Source: Leptospira chreensis (GTDB taxonomy: Bacteria; Spirochaetota; Leptospiria; Leptospirales; Leptospiraceae). From it: a stretch of DNA of 64,000 nucleotides. Positions 46,580 to 57,489 of the stretch are shown piece after piece (position 1 is the stretch's first letter; the number at the start of each line of letters is the position of its first letter). Under the pieces are notes generated by a model. It was not told the DNA's origin. It ran no database searches and saw nothing but the letters and a program-made list of their open reading frames with translations. A program made the translations under genes and the position numbers. The stretch lies in NCBI RefSeq assembly GCF_016919165.1, contig NZ_JAFFPS010000004.1:1-64000 (forward strand). The letters are read 5' to 3'.

Positions 46580-49500
46580 ATGGACCCTAAAAAATCCGTA
46601 TGGGGATGGACTTTGCCTCGCAAAGACTTCCTTCCGTATCTATTAGTATTTTCCGGTGTGTTTTTACTCCTTTCTCTTTTTTCCTTTCAGGAAGGAGAGG
46701 ATGGTTCGCTTTTCAATTGGTTTGGAAGGCTTGGGCATTATATCGCCTTTACACTGTTTTATGTTTTAGGAAAGTCCTCCTTTTTGTTTGCGGGTTTCGT
46801 TTTGATGTTAGGTGTTCTTTCTCTGCGAAATCCCGACTTCGATAGACTCGGCAAAGCACTCTTCTTCCCACTTTTCCTTGTGGCAACCACAGTGAGTTTG
46901 AATCTACTGGAAACTCCTCTCGGGCACGTGGGTGATAGCGGTGGAATTCTCGGTCAATTTTTCTCTTGGGTTTTTTCTTATCTCTTTGGAGAGACGGGTC
47001 GCATCCTTGTTGTTTTCTTTTTATACTTATACTTTGCCGTGATCTGGCTCGAAGACGGAGCTTGGTCTTTTACTTTTGATGCCTTAAGTCGTTATTCCAA
47101 TGGAATTTATCGAATGATGGGTGGACAAAGGGATCTACCTCACCTGAGGCTTCCTGGTTTTTTGGAATCGGTGGTTTCCACACGCCGTGCTCCGCTTGAG
47201 GAAATTCGCAACAAACAATGGTTTGCTGTCCAAACGGAAGATGAAACCAAAGAAGAGATCGCACACCATTTTTGGAATGTGGTTGCTGATGAGAAGGGTG
47301 GGAATCGCCATTCTCGTTCGGAGAAAGTGGGTTCTTTTCCCGATTCTTATTTAAATGAAGAAAGTTCTCCAATGGGTAAGGTTGGTCGAGGGGATCGTCA
47401 TTCCGGAATTCCAACTTCTAAAAAATCACCGGCCGTTCGTTATCGCAATGCGTCCTCCTTTGAAGGTTTTTTTGATGAGTCAGGTAAGGTATTTCGTTTT
47501 CAAAAACAAGAATCCAGTTTGGATTCTTTTGCGGAAGTGGAAAGAAATGAAATTTTGATTTCTCGTCTCAAACTAACGGATAATAGACGACTTCCCGAAG
47601 AGATGGAAGAAAAGGAAAGTCTCCGGGAATCTAAAATCCTTTTCCAATTTCCAGAAGCCAAATGGAAACCAAAAGCGGACGTAGTGGCCGACATAGACAA
47701 TTTGGAGTTACCCAAATTAGATCCCATTCCATCTTCCTTTGCTGCAAGAAATTCTATTTCGGACAAGTCCCGTTTTTCTTCTCTCGATTCTGATTTCGCA
47801 GAGGAAGATGATGTTTATGATTCCGAAGGAGATCTGTCGGAAGAATCTTCTTCCCATTTCGCATCTAATTCGGATGAGGAAGAAACTCTCTCCGAGTCAG
47901 AGGCCATCCAAATTCCGGAATCCATTCGTTTGTCTTTGGTGGAAGAAACGGGTTGGGATGCGAGTGAAACCAGTGATCACGATGATTCCGAAGAAGCAGA
48001 CTCTAGTGTGGAAGAATACGAAGAAGAAACTCTCGAAACTTTAGCGGTAGAAGAAAGTTCCCCTCTCGTTCGTTCCAACCTCAGTTCCGGAAATTTTGGA
48101 AAGAAAAAGCCGGAACCTAAAGAGTCGAAAGAACAACAAGAGCTGATGTTTGGTTCTATGGTTCCCAAACCAAAACTGAAAAAAGGAAAGTATTATATCT
48201 CTCCAAGGCTTCTTGTTTCTCACCAGGTTCCTGTAGCCAATATTTTGAAGAACGATTCGGAGCTAGATCTCATCTCTCGTAAAATCGAAGAGTCTACGGG
48301 ACATTTTGGAATTGAATCCAAGGTGGTGACCAAAGAAAGAGGACCAATCATTACGCGTTATGAGATCACGATTCCGAATGGAATCAAACTAAACCGTATC
48401 GTTTCTCTTTCCGATGAAATTCGCGCTTACCTCGAAGTGAAGAACATTCGAATTGTGGCACCGATTCCTGGTAAGGCTTCCATCGGAATTGAGGTTCCGA
48501 ACCGAATTCGGGAAGATGTATTCCTATCAGAAATTTTGAAAGATACCATCCTCCAACACAAAGCCAAAGACTTATCAATCTGTATTGGAAAAGATATCTC
48601 GGGGAAACTCGTGATGATTGATATCGCCAAACTTCCTCACTTACTCGTAGCGGGAACCACTGGTTCTGGTAAGTCGGTGAGTATCAATGCGATGATCACA
48701 AGTCTCATCTGCACTCGTTCTCCGGAAGAAGTGCGTTTCATCATGATCGACCCGAAGATGGTGGAGATGACTTTGTATGAAGGAATCCCACACCTTCTTA
48801 TGCCTGTGATCACGGATCCAAAAAAAGCAACCAAGGCACTGTCTTGGGCCATCCAAGAAATGGAAAGTCGTTACCAAATGATCTCCCAATTGAAAAGTAG
48901 GGACTTCAAAAGTTTCAATGAGAAAGTCGATGAATATGCCCATGCCAAGGGATTCCAAAAACTTCCTTATATCGTGATCTTTATTGATGAGCTTGCAGAC
49001 CTTATGATGGTTTCGGGAAAAGATCTCGAGGAACAAATCCAACGAATCTCCCAAAAAGCAAGAGCGGTCGGAATCCATTTGGTAATGGCAACCCAAAGGC
49101 CGTCTGTGGATGTGATCACCGGTGTCATCAAAGCGAACTGTCCGGCAAGGGTGGCCTTCCAAGTGGCACAAAAAACAGACTCGAGAACCATTCTGGATAC
49201 AAGTGGGGCCGAAACCCTCCTTGGGAAAGGAGACTTTTTATACCGATCTCCGACTTCCAGTGATCTGATGCGAATCCAAGCTCCCTTTATCGAAGAGAAA
49301 GAAATTGAGTCCATCGTGGAAGAGGCCAAAAAACAAGGTGCTCCTGCCTATGTGGAAATGAATTGGGACGATGAAACCAGTGTGGAAATGGCCTCGGACG
49401 AAGATGAAGAACTTTTTGACGAGGCTTGGAATATCGTGGTCACCGAGAAAAAAGCCAGTGCCAGTTACCTCCAACGCCGGATGCGTATTGGTTACAACAA

Positions 49501-49591
49501 AGCGGCAAGGCTTATGGAACTTATGGAAATGCGAGGATATGTTTCTCCGCAAGTAGGGGCCAAACCCCGAGAAATCCTACGTTCAGCGTAA
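46580..49591 (+). CDS. ftsK: DNA translocase FtsK/SpoIIIE
   Basis: A 1003-residue septal DNA pump. Four N-terminal membrane helices (about 14-160) are followed by an acidic Ser/Glu-rich linker (about 200-520) and the alpha/beta motor. Walker A is AGTTGSGKS (about 691-699), Walker [11 protein letters not shown]. The C-terminal gamma winged helix ([33 protein letters not shown], given here as the span about 935-967) reads KOPS sites. ATG 46580 has no clear SD, so the start is provisional. lolA follows after 40 bp. Confidence 0.93.
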   Translation: MDPKKSVWGWTLPRKDFLPYLLVFSGVFLLLSLFSFQEGEDGSLFNWFGRLGHYIAFTLFYVLGKSSFLFAGFVLMLGVLSLRNPDFDRLGKALFFPLFLVATTVSLNLLETPLGHVGDSGGILGQFFSWVFSYLFGETGRILVVFFLYLYFAVIWLEDGAWSFTFDALSRYSNGIYRMMGGQRDLPHLRLPGFLESVVSTRRAPLEEIRNKQWFAVQTEDETKEEIAHHFWNVVADEKGGNRHSRSEKVGSFPDSYLNEESSPMGKVGRGDRHSGIPTSKKSPAVRYRNASSFEGFFDESGKVFRFQKQESSLDSFAEVERNEILISRLKLTDNRRLPEEMEEKESLRESKILFQFPEAKWKPKADVVADIDNLELPKLDPIPSSFAARNSISDKSRFSSLDSDFAEEDDVYDSEGDLSEESSSHFASNSDEEETLSESEAIQIPESIRLSLVEETGWDASETSDHDDSEEADSSVEEYEEETLETLAVEESSPLVRSNLSSGNFGKKKPEPKESKEQQELMFGSMVPKPKLKKGKYYISPRLLVSHQVPVANILKNDSELDLISRKIEESTGHFGIESKVVTKERGPIITRYEITIPNGIKLNRIVSLSDEIRAYLEVKNIRIVAPIPGKASIGIEVPNRIREDVFLSEILKDTILQHKAKDLSICIGKDISGKLVMIDIAKLPHLLVAGTTGSGKSVSINAMITSLICTRSPEEVRFIMIDPKMVEMTLYEGIPHLLMPVITDPKKATKALSWAIQEMESRYQMISQLKSRDFKSFNEKVDEYAHAKGFQKLPYIVIFIDELADLMMVSGKDLEEQIQRISQKARAVGIHLVMATQRPSVDVITGVIKANCPARVAFQVAQKTDSRTILDTSGAETLLGKGDFLYRSPTSSDLMRIQAPFIEEKEIESIVEEAKKQGAPAYVEMNWDDETSVEMASDEDEELFDEAWNIVVTEKKASASYLQRRMRIGYNKAARLMELMEMRGYVSPQVGAKPREILRSA

Positions 49592-49631
49592 ATCATCGAC
49601 AAGAGAACTTTGTCTGAAAAATTGGGAAACT

Positions 49632-50333
49632 ATGAAAGTATGGATCGGATCTTTTTTACTTGTATTTGGGGTGGCTCTCGGTGCCCAAACAAGTCCGGCT
49701 CACAATTGGCACTCCCCCTCGGAAGTGGTCAAAAAGATAAAGAAGAACTTTAGTGATATTAATTCCTATTCGGCTGATTTTCTCATCAAAACAGAAGACA
49801 ACAAAAAGGAAAAGCAGATGCGCGGGAAATGTTTCTACAAACGTCCCGGAAAAATCAGATATAACTTTGCGGAACCGGAAGGGGACGAAATTGTATCGGA
49901 TGGCAAAACTTTACATATCTTTATCAAGAGGTTAGGTGCTGTGGGAAAACAGGATTTAACTTTGGATCGAAAAAACACTTCCGGTCCTATCTTTACAACG
50001 AACAGTCCCGATGGTCTCAACCGTCTCTTTCGTAAATACCATTATAAATTTGATACCATCGAACAACCTCGTTCTATGGGTGATGTCACCAAATACTTTG
50101 TTTTGGATCTCGACCAAAGAGAAAAGATCGGTGGATTCGAAAAGATGAAACTTTTTGTGGATTCTGAATCTTATCTAATCAAAAAAGCAGTGGCTACTGA
50201 TGGTCGCGGGAAAGTAACCACCATCTCATTTTCCAATATTAATTTTTCTGAAGAAATCCAAGATGGAGTTTTCAATTTTCATATGAGCGGGAACGCCAAA
50301 ATTGTAAACAACCCACTTGTATCCGAGAACTAA
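49632..50333 (+). CDS. lolA: Outer-membrane lipoprotein carrier protein LolA
   Basis: A 233-residue periplasmic protein with a cleavable signal ([19 protein letters not shown], about 1-18). The LolA fold is supported by [40 protein letters not shown] and [11 protein letters not shown]. LolA ferries lipoproteins from the inner to the outer membrane, matching the many lipoproteins of this organism. lolB and lolCDE are not in the window. It is followed by the RodZ-like gene after 17 bp. Confidence 0.9.
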   Translation: MKVWIGSFLLVFGVALGAQTSPAHNWHSPSEVVKKIKKNFSDINSYSADFLIKTEDNKKEKQMRGKCFYKRPGKIRYNFAEPEGDEIVSDGKTLHIFIKRLGAVGKQDLTLDRKNTSGPIFTTNSPDGLNRLFRKYHYKFDTIEQPRSMGDVTKYFVLDLDQREKIGGFEKMKLFVDSESYLIKKAVATDGRGKVTTISFSNINFSEEIQDGVFNFHMSGNAKIVNNPLVSEN

Positions 50334-50350
50334 GCTAAGAGGATATCATT

Positions 50351-51451
50351 TTGAACACAAAACGAGTCGGTCAAATACTAAGAGAAGCTAGGGAAGATAA
50401 AAAACTCTCCGTCAAAGATGTAGCCAAAGAAACAAACATCGCAGCCAAATACATCATTGCTTTAGAAACGGAAGACTATTCCCAATTTCCAGCAGAGACC
50501 TTTGCTCTCGGGTTTTTAAAAAACTACGCTAGTTATTTGAAATTAGATGCAGCCATGCTTCTCAATCTCTATCGTGGAGAACAAATTGAAGAATCACAAG
50601 CACCTCTCGAAGAGCTCACTCGTCCGACAACCACACCTTTAAACTTAGATCGAAATAAAATCATTAGCCTAGTTTCCATTTTTCTTTTTGTGATCTCGGC
50701 TTATATCATCTATATTAGTTTTGAAGAATCAGGATCTGGATCTATTGATGAGGAAACAACGGAAGTAGGTTCCTCAGTAGAAACTGTTGCTAGTTCCGAT
50801 ATCCCTTCAGGGATTAACTTTGTATCACAAAGTGTTCCGGAAAATGCCAGTGTTCCTTTTATTTTAACAGAAGACCGTGGTGTGAGTTTCAGTGTAAACA
50901 ACCAACAGTGTAAAATGTTTATCAAAGGTGTTTCCAATGGAAAGGCAAATCTTGGATTCAATATTTTCCCTGAAAAAAATGTATATTTTTTCCAAACGGC
51001 AGAAGGGGAAGAAACCATTCTTTCTTACCGCATTGAAGAACTAACCTCTTTACGTCGGGACATCCGAGTGGTGACCCAAGCCGTGACTGAAAAATCTGCC
51101 AAAGTTCTTGTGACACTAAAAGAAGAAAGAGAAGGGGCTGCCGTAAAATCTCCAGTTGGGGATGTTCCGATTCAAGTGACTCTCTTTTTCTCTAAACCAA
51201 GTTACGTGGAATTTGTGTTAGATGGACAGATGGGAGAACGAGGTCTTGTTTCTGCAGGCGAAGTCAAACACTTAGAAGCTCGTGATCGACTCGAGATTAA
51301 AGTGGGTGATGGTGGGGCCGTAGAGATGGTTCAAAATGGAAAAGAACGATCTGTTCTTGGAAAACCAGGAAAACTTGTCAAAAAAATCTTCATCCGTAAA
51401 CCAAATCCTTATGATTCCACTCAATCCATCATTGGAGAGTTAGGCGAATAA
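50351..51451 (+). CDS. RodZ-like helix-turn-helix membrane protein
   Basis: A 366-residue protein with an N-terminal Xre-type HTH (about 4-68: [33 protein letters not shown]), a membrane helix (about 100-118) and a periplasmic C-terminal domain of DUF4115 type. RodZ links MreB to the cell-wall machinery. It begins with TTG 50351 (AGAGGA 9 bp upstream). Its TAA shares a base with the rimO ATG. Confidence 0.82.
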   Translation: MNTKRVGQILREAREDKKLSVKDVAKETNIAAKYIIALETEDYSQFPAETFALGFLKNYASYLKLDAAMLLNLYRGEQIEESQAPLEELTRPTTTPLNLDRNKIISLVSIFLFVISAYIIYISFEESGSGSIDEETTEVGSSVETVASSDIPSGINFVSQSVPENASVPFILTEDRGVSFSVNNQQCKMFIKGVSNGKANLGFNIFPEKNVYFFQTAEGEETILSYRIEELTSLRRDIRVVTQAVTEKSAKVLVTLKEEREGAAVKSPVGDVPIQVTLFFSKPSYVEFVLDGQMGERGLVSAGEVKHLEARDRLEIKVGDGGAVEMVQNGKERSVLGKPGKLVKKIFIRKPNPYDSTQSIIGELGE

Positions 51452-52797
51452 TGCCAAAGGTTAAGGAAAAAACCGAAGAGACACCGAAGTCGTTTTTTAT
51501 CACGACTCTCGGTTGTCCTAAAAATACCGTTGATTCCATGGCTATGCACCAGTCACTACTGAAAGAAGGTCTCCTTCCTGCGGCAGGACCCGAAGCCAGC
51601 GATTTTCACTTAGTCAATACTTGCACTTTTATCCAAGATGCGACCAAAGAAACCATCCAAACCATTTTGGATTCCATCGACATCAAAAAGAAAAGCAAAC
51701 AAAAGTTAGTTGTTGTGGGTTGTTTCGCGGAACGTGCGGGAAAAGAAATCTCCGATGATCTTCCGGAAGTGGATCTCCATTTTGGAACTGGAAAGTATGA
51801 CAAAGCAGGGGAGATTTTACGTAAAAACTTCCCACTTGAATTCCAAGACTTAACCGAATTCAATGCAGATCTTTTGGACAGGCTTATCACAAGTAAGGGA
51901 ATTGAAAACTATTCCAAACCATATTCATATGTAAAAATTTCCGATGGATGCAACCGTGGTTGTCACTTCTGTATCATTCCTAATTTGCGAGGAAAGTATC
52001 GGGATACGGAAAGTGTGGATGTTTTAGAACAAACAAGACGTGCTGTAAAAGCTGGTTCCAAAGAGATTTGTCTTGTTTCTCAAGACACTGTATTTTATGG
52101 AAAAGACACGGACAAACTATTGGATTTGGTTCGTTCCGTTGCAGACGTAGATGGACTCGAACTCCTCCGACTTCTCTATCTTTACCCTGATAAAAAAACA
52201 GAAAAGTTACTCGATCTTTATAAAGAAATTCCTAAGATTGCCCCGTATTTGGAAAGCCCTTTACAACATGTTTCCAAGTCCGTTTTAAAATCGATGAACC
52301 GAACTGGCGAATACTCATACTTCAAATCCTTATTCCAAAAAGCAAGGGATCTCCGTCCTGAATTGGAGATCCGCACTTCGTTCATCCTTGGTTTCCCTGG
52401 AGAAACGATGGAGGATGTAGAAGAGATCATTCGATTTGTAGAAGATGTAAAACCAGAAAAGGTAAATCTTTTTCCTTATTCCCCACAAGAGGGAACCAAG
52501 GGTGCGACTATGGAAGGCCAAATCAAAGACAAAGAAATTGCTCGCCGTGTGAATTTGGTGCGTGAAGCCTATCTGGAAACTTTGAAAACCATCCACCAAA
52601 ATCGAATTGGAAAACTCTATCCGGCCGTAGTGGATGAAGTTTTGGAAAAAGGAGCGATCGTTCGCCGTTTTCAAGATGCTCCTGAGATTGATGAAGTTGT
52701 CTATGTGGAAGAGGAAGGTCTAAAGGTTGGCCAGTTTGGTCAAGTGCGAGTGGATTCTTTCTATGAACTAGATATGGCAGGGACTTGGGTGGTTTAG
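51451..52797 (+). CDS. rimO: Ribosomal protein S12 methylthiotransferase RimO
   Basis: A 448-residue radical-SAM methylthiotransferase. The UPF0004 domain has LGCPKNTVDS, NTCTFI and VVGCFAER cysteines for the auxiliary cluster. The SAM motif DGCNRGCHFC is near 166-175, and a TRAM domain ends it. DGCNRGCHFC distinguishes RimO from MiaB. It modifies Asp of S12. It is overlapped by 1 bp at both ends (with rodZ-like and pgsA). Confidence 0.93.
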   Translation: MPKVKEKTEETPKSFFITTLGCPKNTVDSMAMHQSLLKEGLLPAAGPEASDFHLVNTCTFIQDATKETIQTILDSIDIKKKSKQKLVVVGCFAERAGKEISDDLPEVDLHFGTGKYDKAGEILRKNFPLEFQDLTEFNADLLDRLITSKGIENYSKPYSYVKISDGCNRGCHFCIIPNLRGKYRDTESVDVLEQTRRAVKAGSKEICLVSQDTVFYGKDTDKLLDLVRSVADVDGLELLRLLYLYPDKKTEKLLDLYKEIPKIAPYLESPLQHVSKSVLKSMNRTGEYSYFKSLFQKARDLRPELEIRTSFILGFPGETMEDVEEIIRFVEDVKPEKVNLFPYSPQEGTKGATMEGQIKDKEIARRVNLVREAYLETLKTIHQNRIGKLYPAVVDEVLEKGAIVRRFQDAPEIDEVVYVEEEGLKVGQFGQVRVDSFYELDMAGTWVV

Positions 52798-53543
52798 TGG
52801 AAGATTGGAAAACCATAGCCAATATTCCGAACCTACTCACGGTTCTGCGAGTTCTAGCACTTCCTTTGTTTATCTTTGCTCTTTTTCAAAAAGAATGGGA
52901 ATATCAAATCTTTGCTTTTGTACTTTTTGCCCTCGCGTCCCTCACTGATTTGGTGGATGGGTATTTGGCGCGTAAGTGGAACCAACAAACCGAGTTTGGA
53001 AAGTTTCTTGATCCTTTGGCTGATAAATTTTTAGTCATTGGATGTTTTGTAACCTTCTTATTCATTCATGAACCCATCGAAGTTTGGATGGTGGTTCTCA
53101 TCATTGGGCGAGATATGCTCATCACTTTTTTACGTTATATCGCTGTTCGTTCTGGAAATAGCCTTCGTACAACCATGATGGGTAAGGTAAAAACGGCCTT
53201 CCAAATGGGAGCCATCCTTATCATCCTTGTGGTGTTTATGCTGATCTCCGGCAAAAGGCGAGCCATGATCAACGAGACCTATGCTATGGGGAAACTTGCT
53301 GGTTACTCTACCTTTGAAGTGGCATCCCAACATGCGATTGAGTTTTATACATTTGTTAAAACCACAGATAGTATCAGTTTCAAAGATTTTTTTGATTCGA
53401 TTGCTTCTTTTGTGCCTTATTTTGGAATGTTATTCACAACATTCATCACAGTGATTTCTGGCCTTCGTTATATTGTGACCAATTATCAGTTGTTAACGTT
53501 TTCCAATTTAAAAAGGATTTTTTATGACCGTTCCAACAATTAA
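52797..53543 (+). CDS. pgsA: CDP-diacylglycerol-glycerol-3-phosphate 3-phosphatidyltransferase
   Basis: A 248-residue CDP-alcohol phosphatidyltransferase, first step to phosphatidylglycerol. The full family motif D-x2-D-G-x2-A-R-x8-G-x3-D-x3-D is present within DLVDGYLARKW...GKFLDPLAD (about 52-77). GTG 52797 is chosen (GGGTGG upstream; TAGTG overlap with rimO) over TTG 52785. It is longer than E. coli PgsA (182) through an extra segment (about 150-215). Its end overlaps trpD by 20 bp. Confidence 0.9.
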   Translation: MEDWKTIANIPNLLTVLRVLALPLFIFALFQKEWEYQIFAFVLFALASLTDLVDGYLARKWNQQTEFGKFLDPLADKFLVIGCFVTFLFIHEPIEVWMVVLIIGRDMLITFLRYIAVRSGNSLRTTMMGKVKTAFQMGAILIILVVFMLISGKRRAMINETYAMGKLAGYSTFEVASQHAIEFYTFVKTTDSISFKDFFDSIASFVPYFGMLFTTFITVISGLRYIVTNYQLLTFSNLKRIFYDRSNN

Positions 53544-54552
53544 GGAAATCCTCGGACAAGTTGTCTCTGGACACCACCTTGTGGATGCCCACGCCGAACT
53601 TTTTTTAAGTGAAGTGATGGATGGTAATGTTTCGGAACCAGTCCTTGCCTCGTTTCTCACTGCCATGAAAATGAAAGGAGAAACAACGGATGAACTTTAT
53701 GGTTTTGTTCGTGCTATGCGTAGCCATGCCGTAAAACCCACAAAGAAATTTGATTTTGATTTTTTAGACACTTGTGGGACCGGTGGGGATGGCAAAGGCA
53801 CTCTCAATGTATCCACACTTTCGGCTCTCACTCTAGCAAGTCTTGGATTCAAGGTAGCCAAACATGGAAACCGCTCTGTTTCTTCCCTTTCGGGAAGTTC
53901 TGATATTTTGTCAGGACTCGGGTATAAATTAGATCAGTCCACTGCCGATTCAGAGTCCGAATTCCTTCGCACAGGATTTGTATTTTTGTTTGCTCCGGCT
54001 TGGCATCCAGCGATGAAATATGCGGGACCGGTTCGCGCTGCTCTAGGCTTTCGCACGTTTTTCAATTTGATTGGTCCTCTTTCCAATCCATTTTCCCCAT
54101 CCCACCAAATGGTAGGGGTCTACGATAAGTCCCTCTGCCTGCCTATGGCGGAAATTTTGGGAAGGCTTGGTTCCAAACGGGCCATGGTCTGCCATTCGGC
54201 GGACGGATTGGATGAATTCTCCATCTTTGAAAGGACGGATTATGCCTATTTTGATGGGAAAGAGACCAAAGAATTGGCTTTCGACCCTAAGGAACTGGGC
54301 TTAAATGCTAAGGAATTGGACAGAAATACAGTGTTCTCCTCCTCGAAAGAGGGAGCGGAGTCTTTATTTCGAGCGGTTCTAGATCCAAAGGAATCGACGG
54401 GAGGCACGGCAATGGTGGCCCTCAATGCTGGAGTCGCAATGTTTTTACTCGGAGCCGTGAATGATATACGAACAGGGTACGAAACTGCGAAAGATGCTCT
54501 CCTCGAGAAAAAAGTTCTCCGATTCGTTCGTGAAACATTGAATTTAAGATAA
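53524..54552 (+). CDS. trpD: Anthranilate phosphoribosyltransferase
   Basis: A 342-residue enzyme of tryptophan synthesis, joining anthranilate and PRPP. DTCGTGGDG (82-90) binds PRPP; KHGNRSVSSLSGSSD and the HPAMKYAGPVRAALGFRTFFN anthranilate/PRPP region are present (the latter spans 21 residues about 159-179). ATG 53524 has AAAGGA upstream within pgsA. No other trp genes are in the window, so it is expressed with envelope genes. Confidence 0.93.
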   Translation: MTVPTIKEILGQVVSGHHLVDAHAELFLSEVMDGNVSEPVLASFLTAMKMKGETTDELYGFVRAMRSHAVKPTKKFDFDFLDTCGTGGDGKGTLNVSTLSALTLASLGFKVAKHGNRSVSSLSGSSDILSGLGYKLDQSTADSESEFLRTGFVFLFAPAWHPAMKYAGPVRAALGFRTFFNLIGPLSNPFSPSHQMVGVYDKSLCLPMAEILGRLGSKRAMVCHSADGLDEFSIFERTDYAYFDGKETKELAFDPKELGLNAKELDRNTVFSSSKEGAESLFRAVLDPKESTGGTAMVALNAGVAMFLLGAVNDIRTGYETAKDALLEKKVLRFVRETLNLR

Positions 54553-54578
54553 GGCCTATAAACATTGGATAAATAGCT

Positions 54579-54902
54579 ATGCTCAATTTTAATTTTTTAA
54601 CACCAGATATCCTAATCCTTGCCCAAGAAGAGGGTGCAAAGTCGTCCTTACAGTCACTCATCATCATTCCGATCATGTTAGTTGCTATGTACTTTCTAGT
54701 CATCCTTCCGAACAAAAAAGAAGAGAAGAAACGTAAAGAGATGATCACCAATCTCCAAAAAGGGGACAACGTTGTGACAAACAGCGGACTCCACGGAAAG
54801 ATTGTAGAGTTCAAAGATAATAACGAAACAGTTGTTTTGAGTGTTGCTGCCAACACAAACATTACCTTTGAAACTAGTGCTATTCTGAAGAAGAAAGCCT
54901 AA
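54579..54902 (+). CDS. yajC: Preprotein translocase subunit YajC
   Basis: A 107-residue single-helix protein (about 26-46: IIIPIMLVAMYFLVILPNKK) with the YajC cytoplasmic domain (LQKGDNVVTNSGLHGKIVEF). It associates with SecDF. It starts the yajC-orf-secD-secF cluster, 26 bp after trpD and 1 bp before the next gene. Confidence 0.93.
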   Translation: MLNFNFLTPDILILAQEEGAKSSLQSLIIIPIMLVAMYFLVILPNKKEEKKRKEMITNLQKGDNVVTNSGLHGKIVEFKDNNETVVLSVAANTNITFETSAILKKKA

Positions 54903-54903
54903 G

Positions 54904-55533
54904 ATGAAACGACTCTTCTTCATTTCCCTAATATTCTGTTTTTCGGTTTCCCTCTTGGCCCAAGAGGGTTTGGATTTTTTGGATAAGGTAAACGATAAAC
55001 CAAAATCGACTACCACCAAACCGAAAGAAGAAACAGTTACAACCACAACAAAAAAACAAACAACTGTTGTGACTCCCACTGCACAAGTTACGGGAAAAAA
55101 GAAGAGATCGAAAAGAAAATCCAAACAAAACCAACTTGCAACTACAGAAACACTTCCACAAAACACCAATTTGGCTGTGAATCCGAATACGAATGTTACG
55201 GAAAAGTCCCTTCCTAGTTTGGAAAAACAAACTCCGGTGATTGAGGAAGAGGAAGTGGTGAACAATGGTTTGTGGATGGATTCGAATGTTTCTGTGCAGC
55301 CATCAGGACTTCCTGGTTTTTCTGCCGATTTGAAAATTGGAAAAACAGAAAGTTCTAACACTGAATCGAATCTTTCTCCAAGTAAAGAAACCGGAAAATC
55401 CCTCTTTAATTTTTCTGATTTCTTTGCTAAATATAAAAAAGCAATGATGATCCTTGGGATTATCATACTCTTTGCTTTTTACAGACTTAGATCTGCTCGC
55501 CCGGGATCTAGCAGTCGTTCTTATAGAAGATAA
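54904..55533 (+). CDS. Membrane protein of unknown function between yajC and secD
   Basis: A 209-residue protein with a signal peptide (MKRLFFISLIFCFSVSLLAQ), a Thr/Lys/Asn-rich disordered stretch (about 30-150) and one C-terminal membrane helix (about 179-193: KAMMILGIIILFAFY), followed by a short Arg/Ser-rich cytoplasmic tail (SSSRSYRR). The topology is type I. It is embedded in the Sec cluster, 1 bp after yajC and 21 bp before secD, so a Sec-linked role is plausible. I do not recognise the family. Confidence 0.75.
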   Translation: MKRLFFISLIFCFSVSLLAQEGLDFLDKVNDKPKSTTTKPKEETVTTTTKKQTTVVTPTAQVTGKKKRSKRKSKQNQLATTETLPQNTNLAVNPNTNVTEKSLPSLEKQTPVIEEEEVVNNGLWMDSNVSVQPSGLPGFSADLKIGKTESSNTESNLSPSKETGKSLFNFSDFFAKYKKAMMILGIIILFAFYRLRSARPGSSSRSYRR

Positions 55534-55554
55534 TAATTTTAGGAGCAAACTAAC

Positions 55555-57489
55555 TTGCAATCGTATCGACTATTGATTCTTCCTTTTTTGATTCTGGCGG
55601 TTTCCTTTACAATTTTGTATCCGAACTTTGCCGATCGCACTTTAAAGATCGTTGTCAGAGAGGATGTGTATGCACTTCCAGTAGCCGATCAAAAAACATT
55701 AGTGAATGCACTTTTTGAACGTTGGGCGAAAGATTATGGCAAAGGTTCTGGTTGGACCATTGAACCACAAGGAACTCTTCCTCCGAAAGAAAATCCATTT
55801 TATACAGTTAAGGGAAGGTTTATCACTTCCGCAAAGATCAATCAAATCTCGCAAGAGAATCAATCTTTGTTAAGTGAGTCTAAAAACAAATTAGAACCCA
55901 CTTGGATTGAAGAAACAATCCGCGGTGGTAAATCATTATCGATTAAGCTAGGTCTCGATTTACAAGGTGGTATGCGAGTGGTTCTCAAAGGAGACTTTGA
56001 TGATTACACTTCTAAACTCAAAGACCTTTACGCAAAAGAACTTAACGAACTAAAGCTTACTTTAAATAACCCTGCAACAAAAGCAGAGGATAAAGAAAAA
56101 GCAAAGTCTAGACTTTCTGAAATTGAATCTAGTTTTGATCTTTCTCCCATGCGTAAAATTGTAGAGTTAGAAAAAGCAAAGATGATTATCGACAATCGTC
56201 TTACCACTCAAAACCTAACAGAACCACAAGTTCGTATCCAGAAAGAACAAGATGCGATTGAAGTATCGCTTCCTGGTGTTTCCAATTCAGCTGCTATTTT
56301 AGAAATTTTACAGAACACAGAAACTGTGGAATATCGTTTAGAAGAACCAACACCATTTGTTTTCAAAGGCCAAATTGCTGACAGCGAACGTCGTATGATG
56401 GACTTGGGTAAAAGAGAAAACACGGATATTTTTCTCTTCCAAGAGCTCGTAAAAAACAAAGCAGGGAAAAAAGCCCAAGATGAGTTTTTAGAAGGTTTGG
56501 AGAAAAAATACAATATCCCACCAGACTTTAAAATCTATGCGATGTGGGCTCGTGGAAATTCTGCGAAATCAAATTTACTCCCACGTAGTTTTGTGGTTTT
56601 GGAACGTAAAATTGCCCTTTCCGGGAATGATATGACCAATGCTCAACCATCCTATAATTCCAATTCTTATGGATGGATGGTAAGTTTTACACTCACTCCC
56701 AATGGTGCAGAGAAATTTTTTGATCTCACTTCTGAAAATCGTGGGCGTAACCTAGCCATTGTTTGGGGGGATAAAGTCATCTCCAATCCTGTCATCAATG
56801 ATCCGATTGCTGGTGGTCGTGCTGAAATTTCTGGAAGTTTTTCAGAACAAGAAGCCATTCGCCTAGCGAACGTAATTTCCGAAGGAGCCCTTCCGATTCC
56901 TTTGTCGGTTTTAGAAATGCGATTCATTGGACCGACTCTTGGGATTGAATCGATTGAAGTGGGTGTAAAAGCGGTTGCGATTGGATTTTTTCTCGTCATG
57001 GCTTATATGATTTTCTATTACCGTTTGGGTGGGTTCATAGCTGACCTTTCTCTTCTTGTGAACATCATTATCTTGGCAGCACTTCTTACACTTATGGACT
57101 TCACTCTCACCTTACCGGGGATAGCGGGGATCATTTTGACTGCGGGTATGGCCGTGGACGCAAACGTAATTATCTATGAAAGGATTCGAGAAGAAATCGA
57201 AGAGGGTAGGGCACTTTCCATTGCCGTCACGCGTGGTTTTGAAAACGCGTTCTGGACGATTATGGATGCAAACGTCACCACACTCATTGCCGGAATTCTA
57301 ATGATTCGTCTTGGAAATGGACCGATCAAAGGTTTTGCGATCACACTCTGTTGGGGTATCGTTACGACTCTTTTTACTTCCCTTTTCCTCTCTAGATTGT
57401 TTATGGAATTGGCAGTGAATCGAATGGGTATCCATCACTTGAATTTAAGACCTTTCTTCTTTGGGAAAAAGGAGACTACTCATGCATAA
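55555..57489 (+). CDS. secD: Protein-export membrane protein SecD
   Basis: A 644-residue RND-type subunit using proton motive force to pull proteins across the membrane. One N-terminal helix precedes the P1 region with [16 protein letters not shown]. Helices TM2-6 carry [26 protein letters not shown]-like D4 motif (here [20 protein letters not shown], about 516-535). It starts with TTG 55555 (AGGAG 11 bp upstream). It overlaps secF by 8 bp. Confidence 0.94.
   Translation: [644 protein letters not shown]

Noticed and set aside
54696..55466. A 256-codon open frame opposite yajC and the Sec-linked gene
   Set aside because: Val/Phe/Cys-rich antisense of Thr/Lys-rich codons; the plus strand holds well-supported genes.
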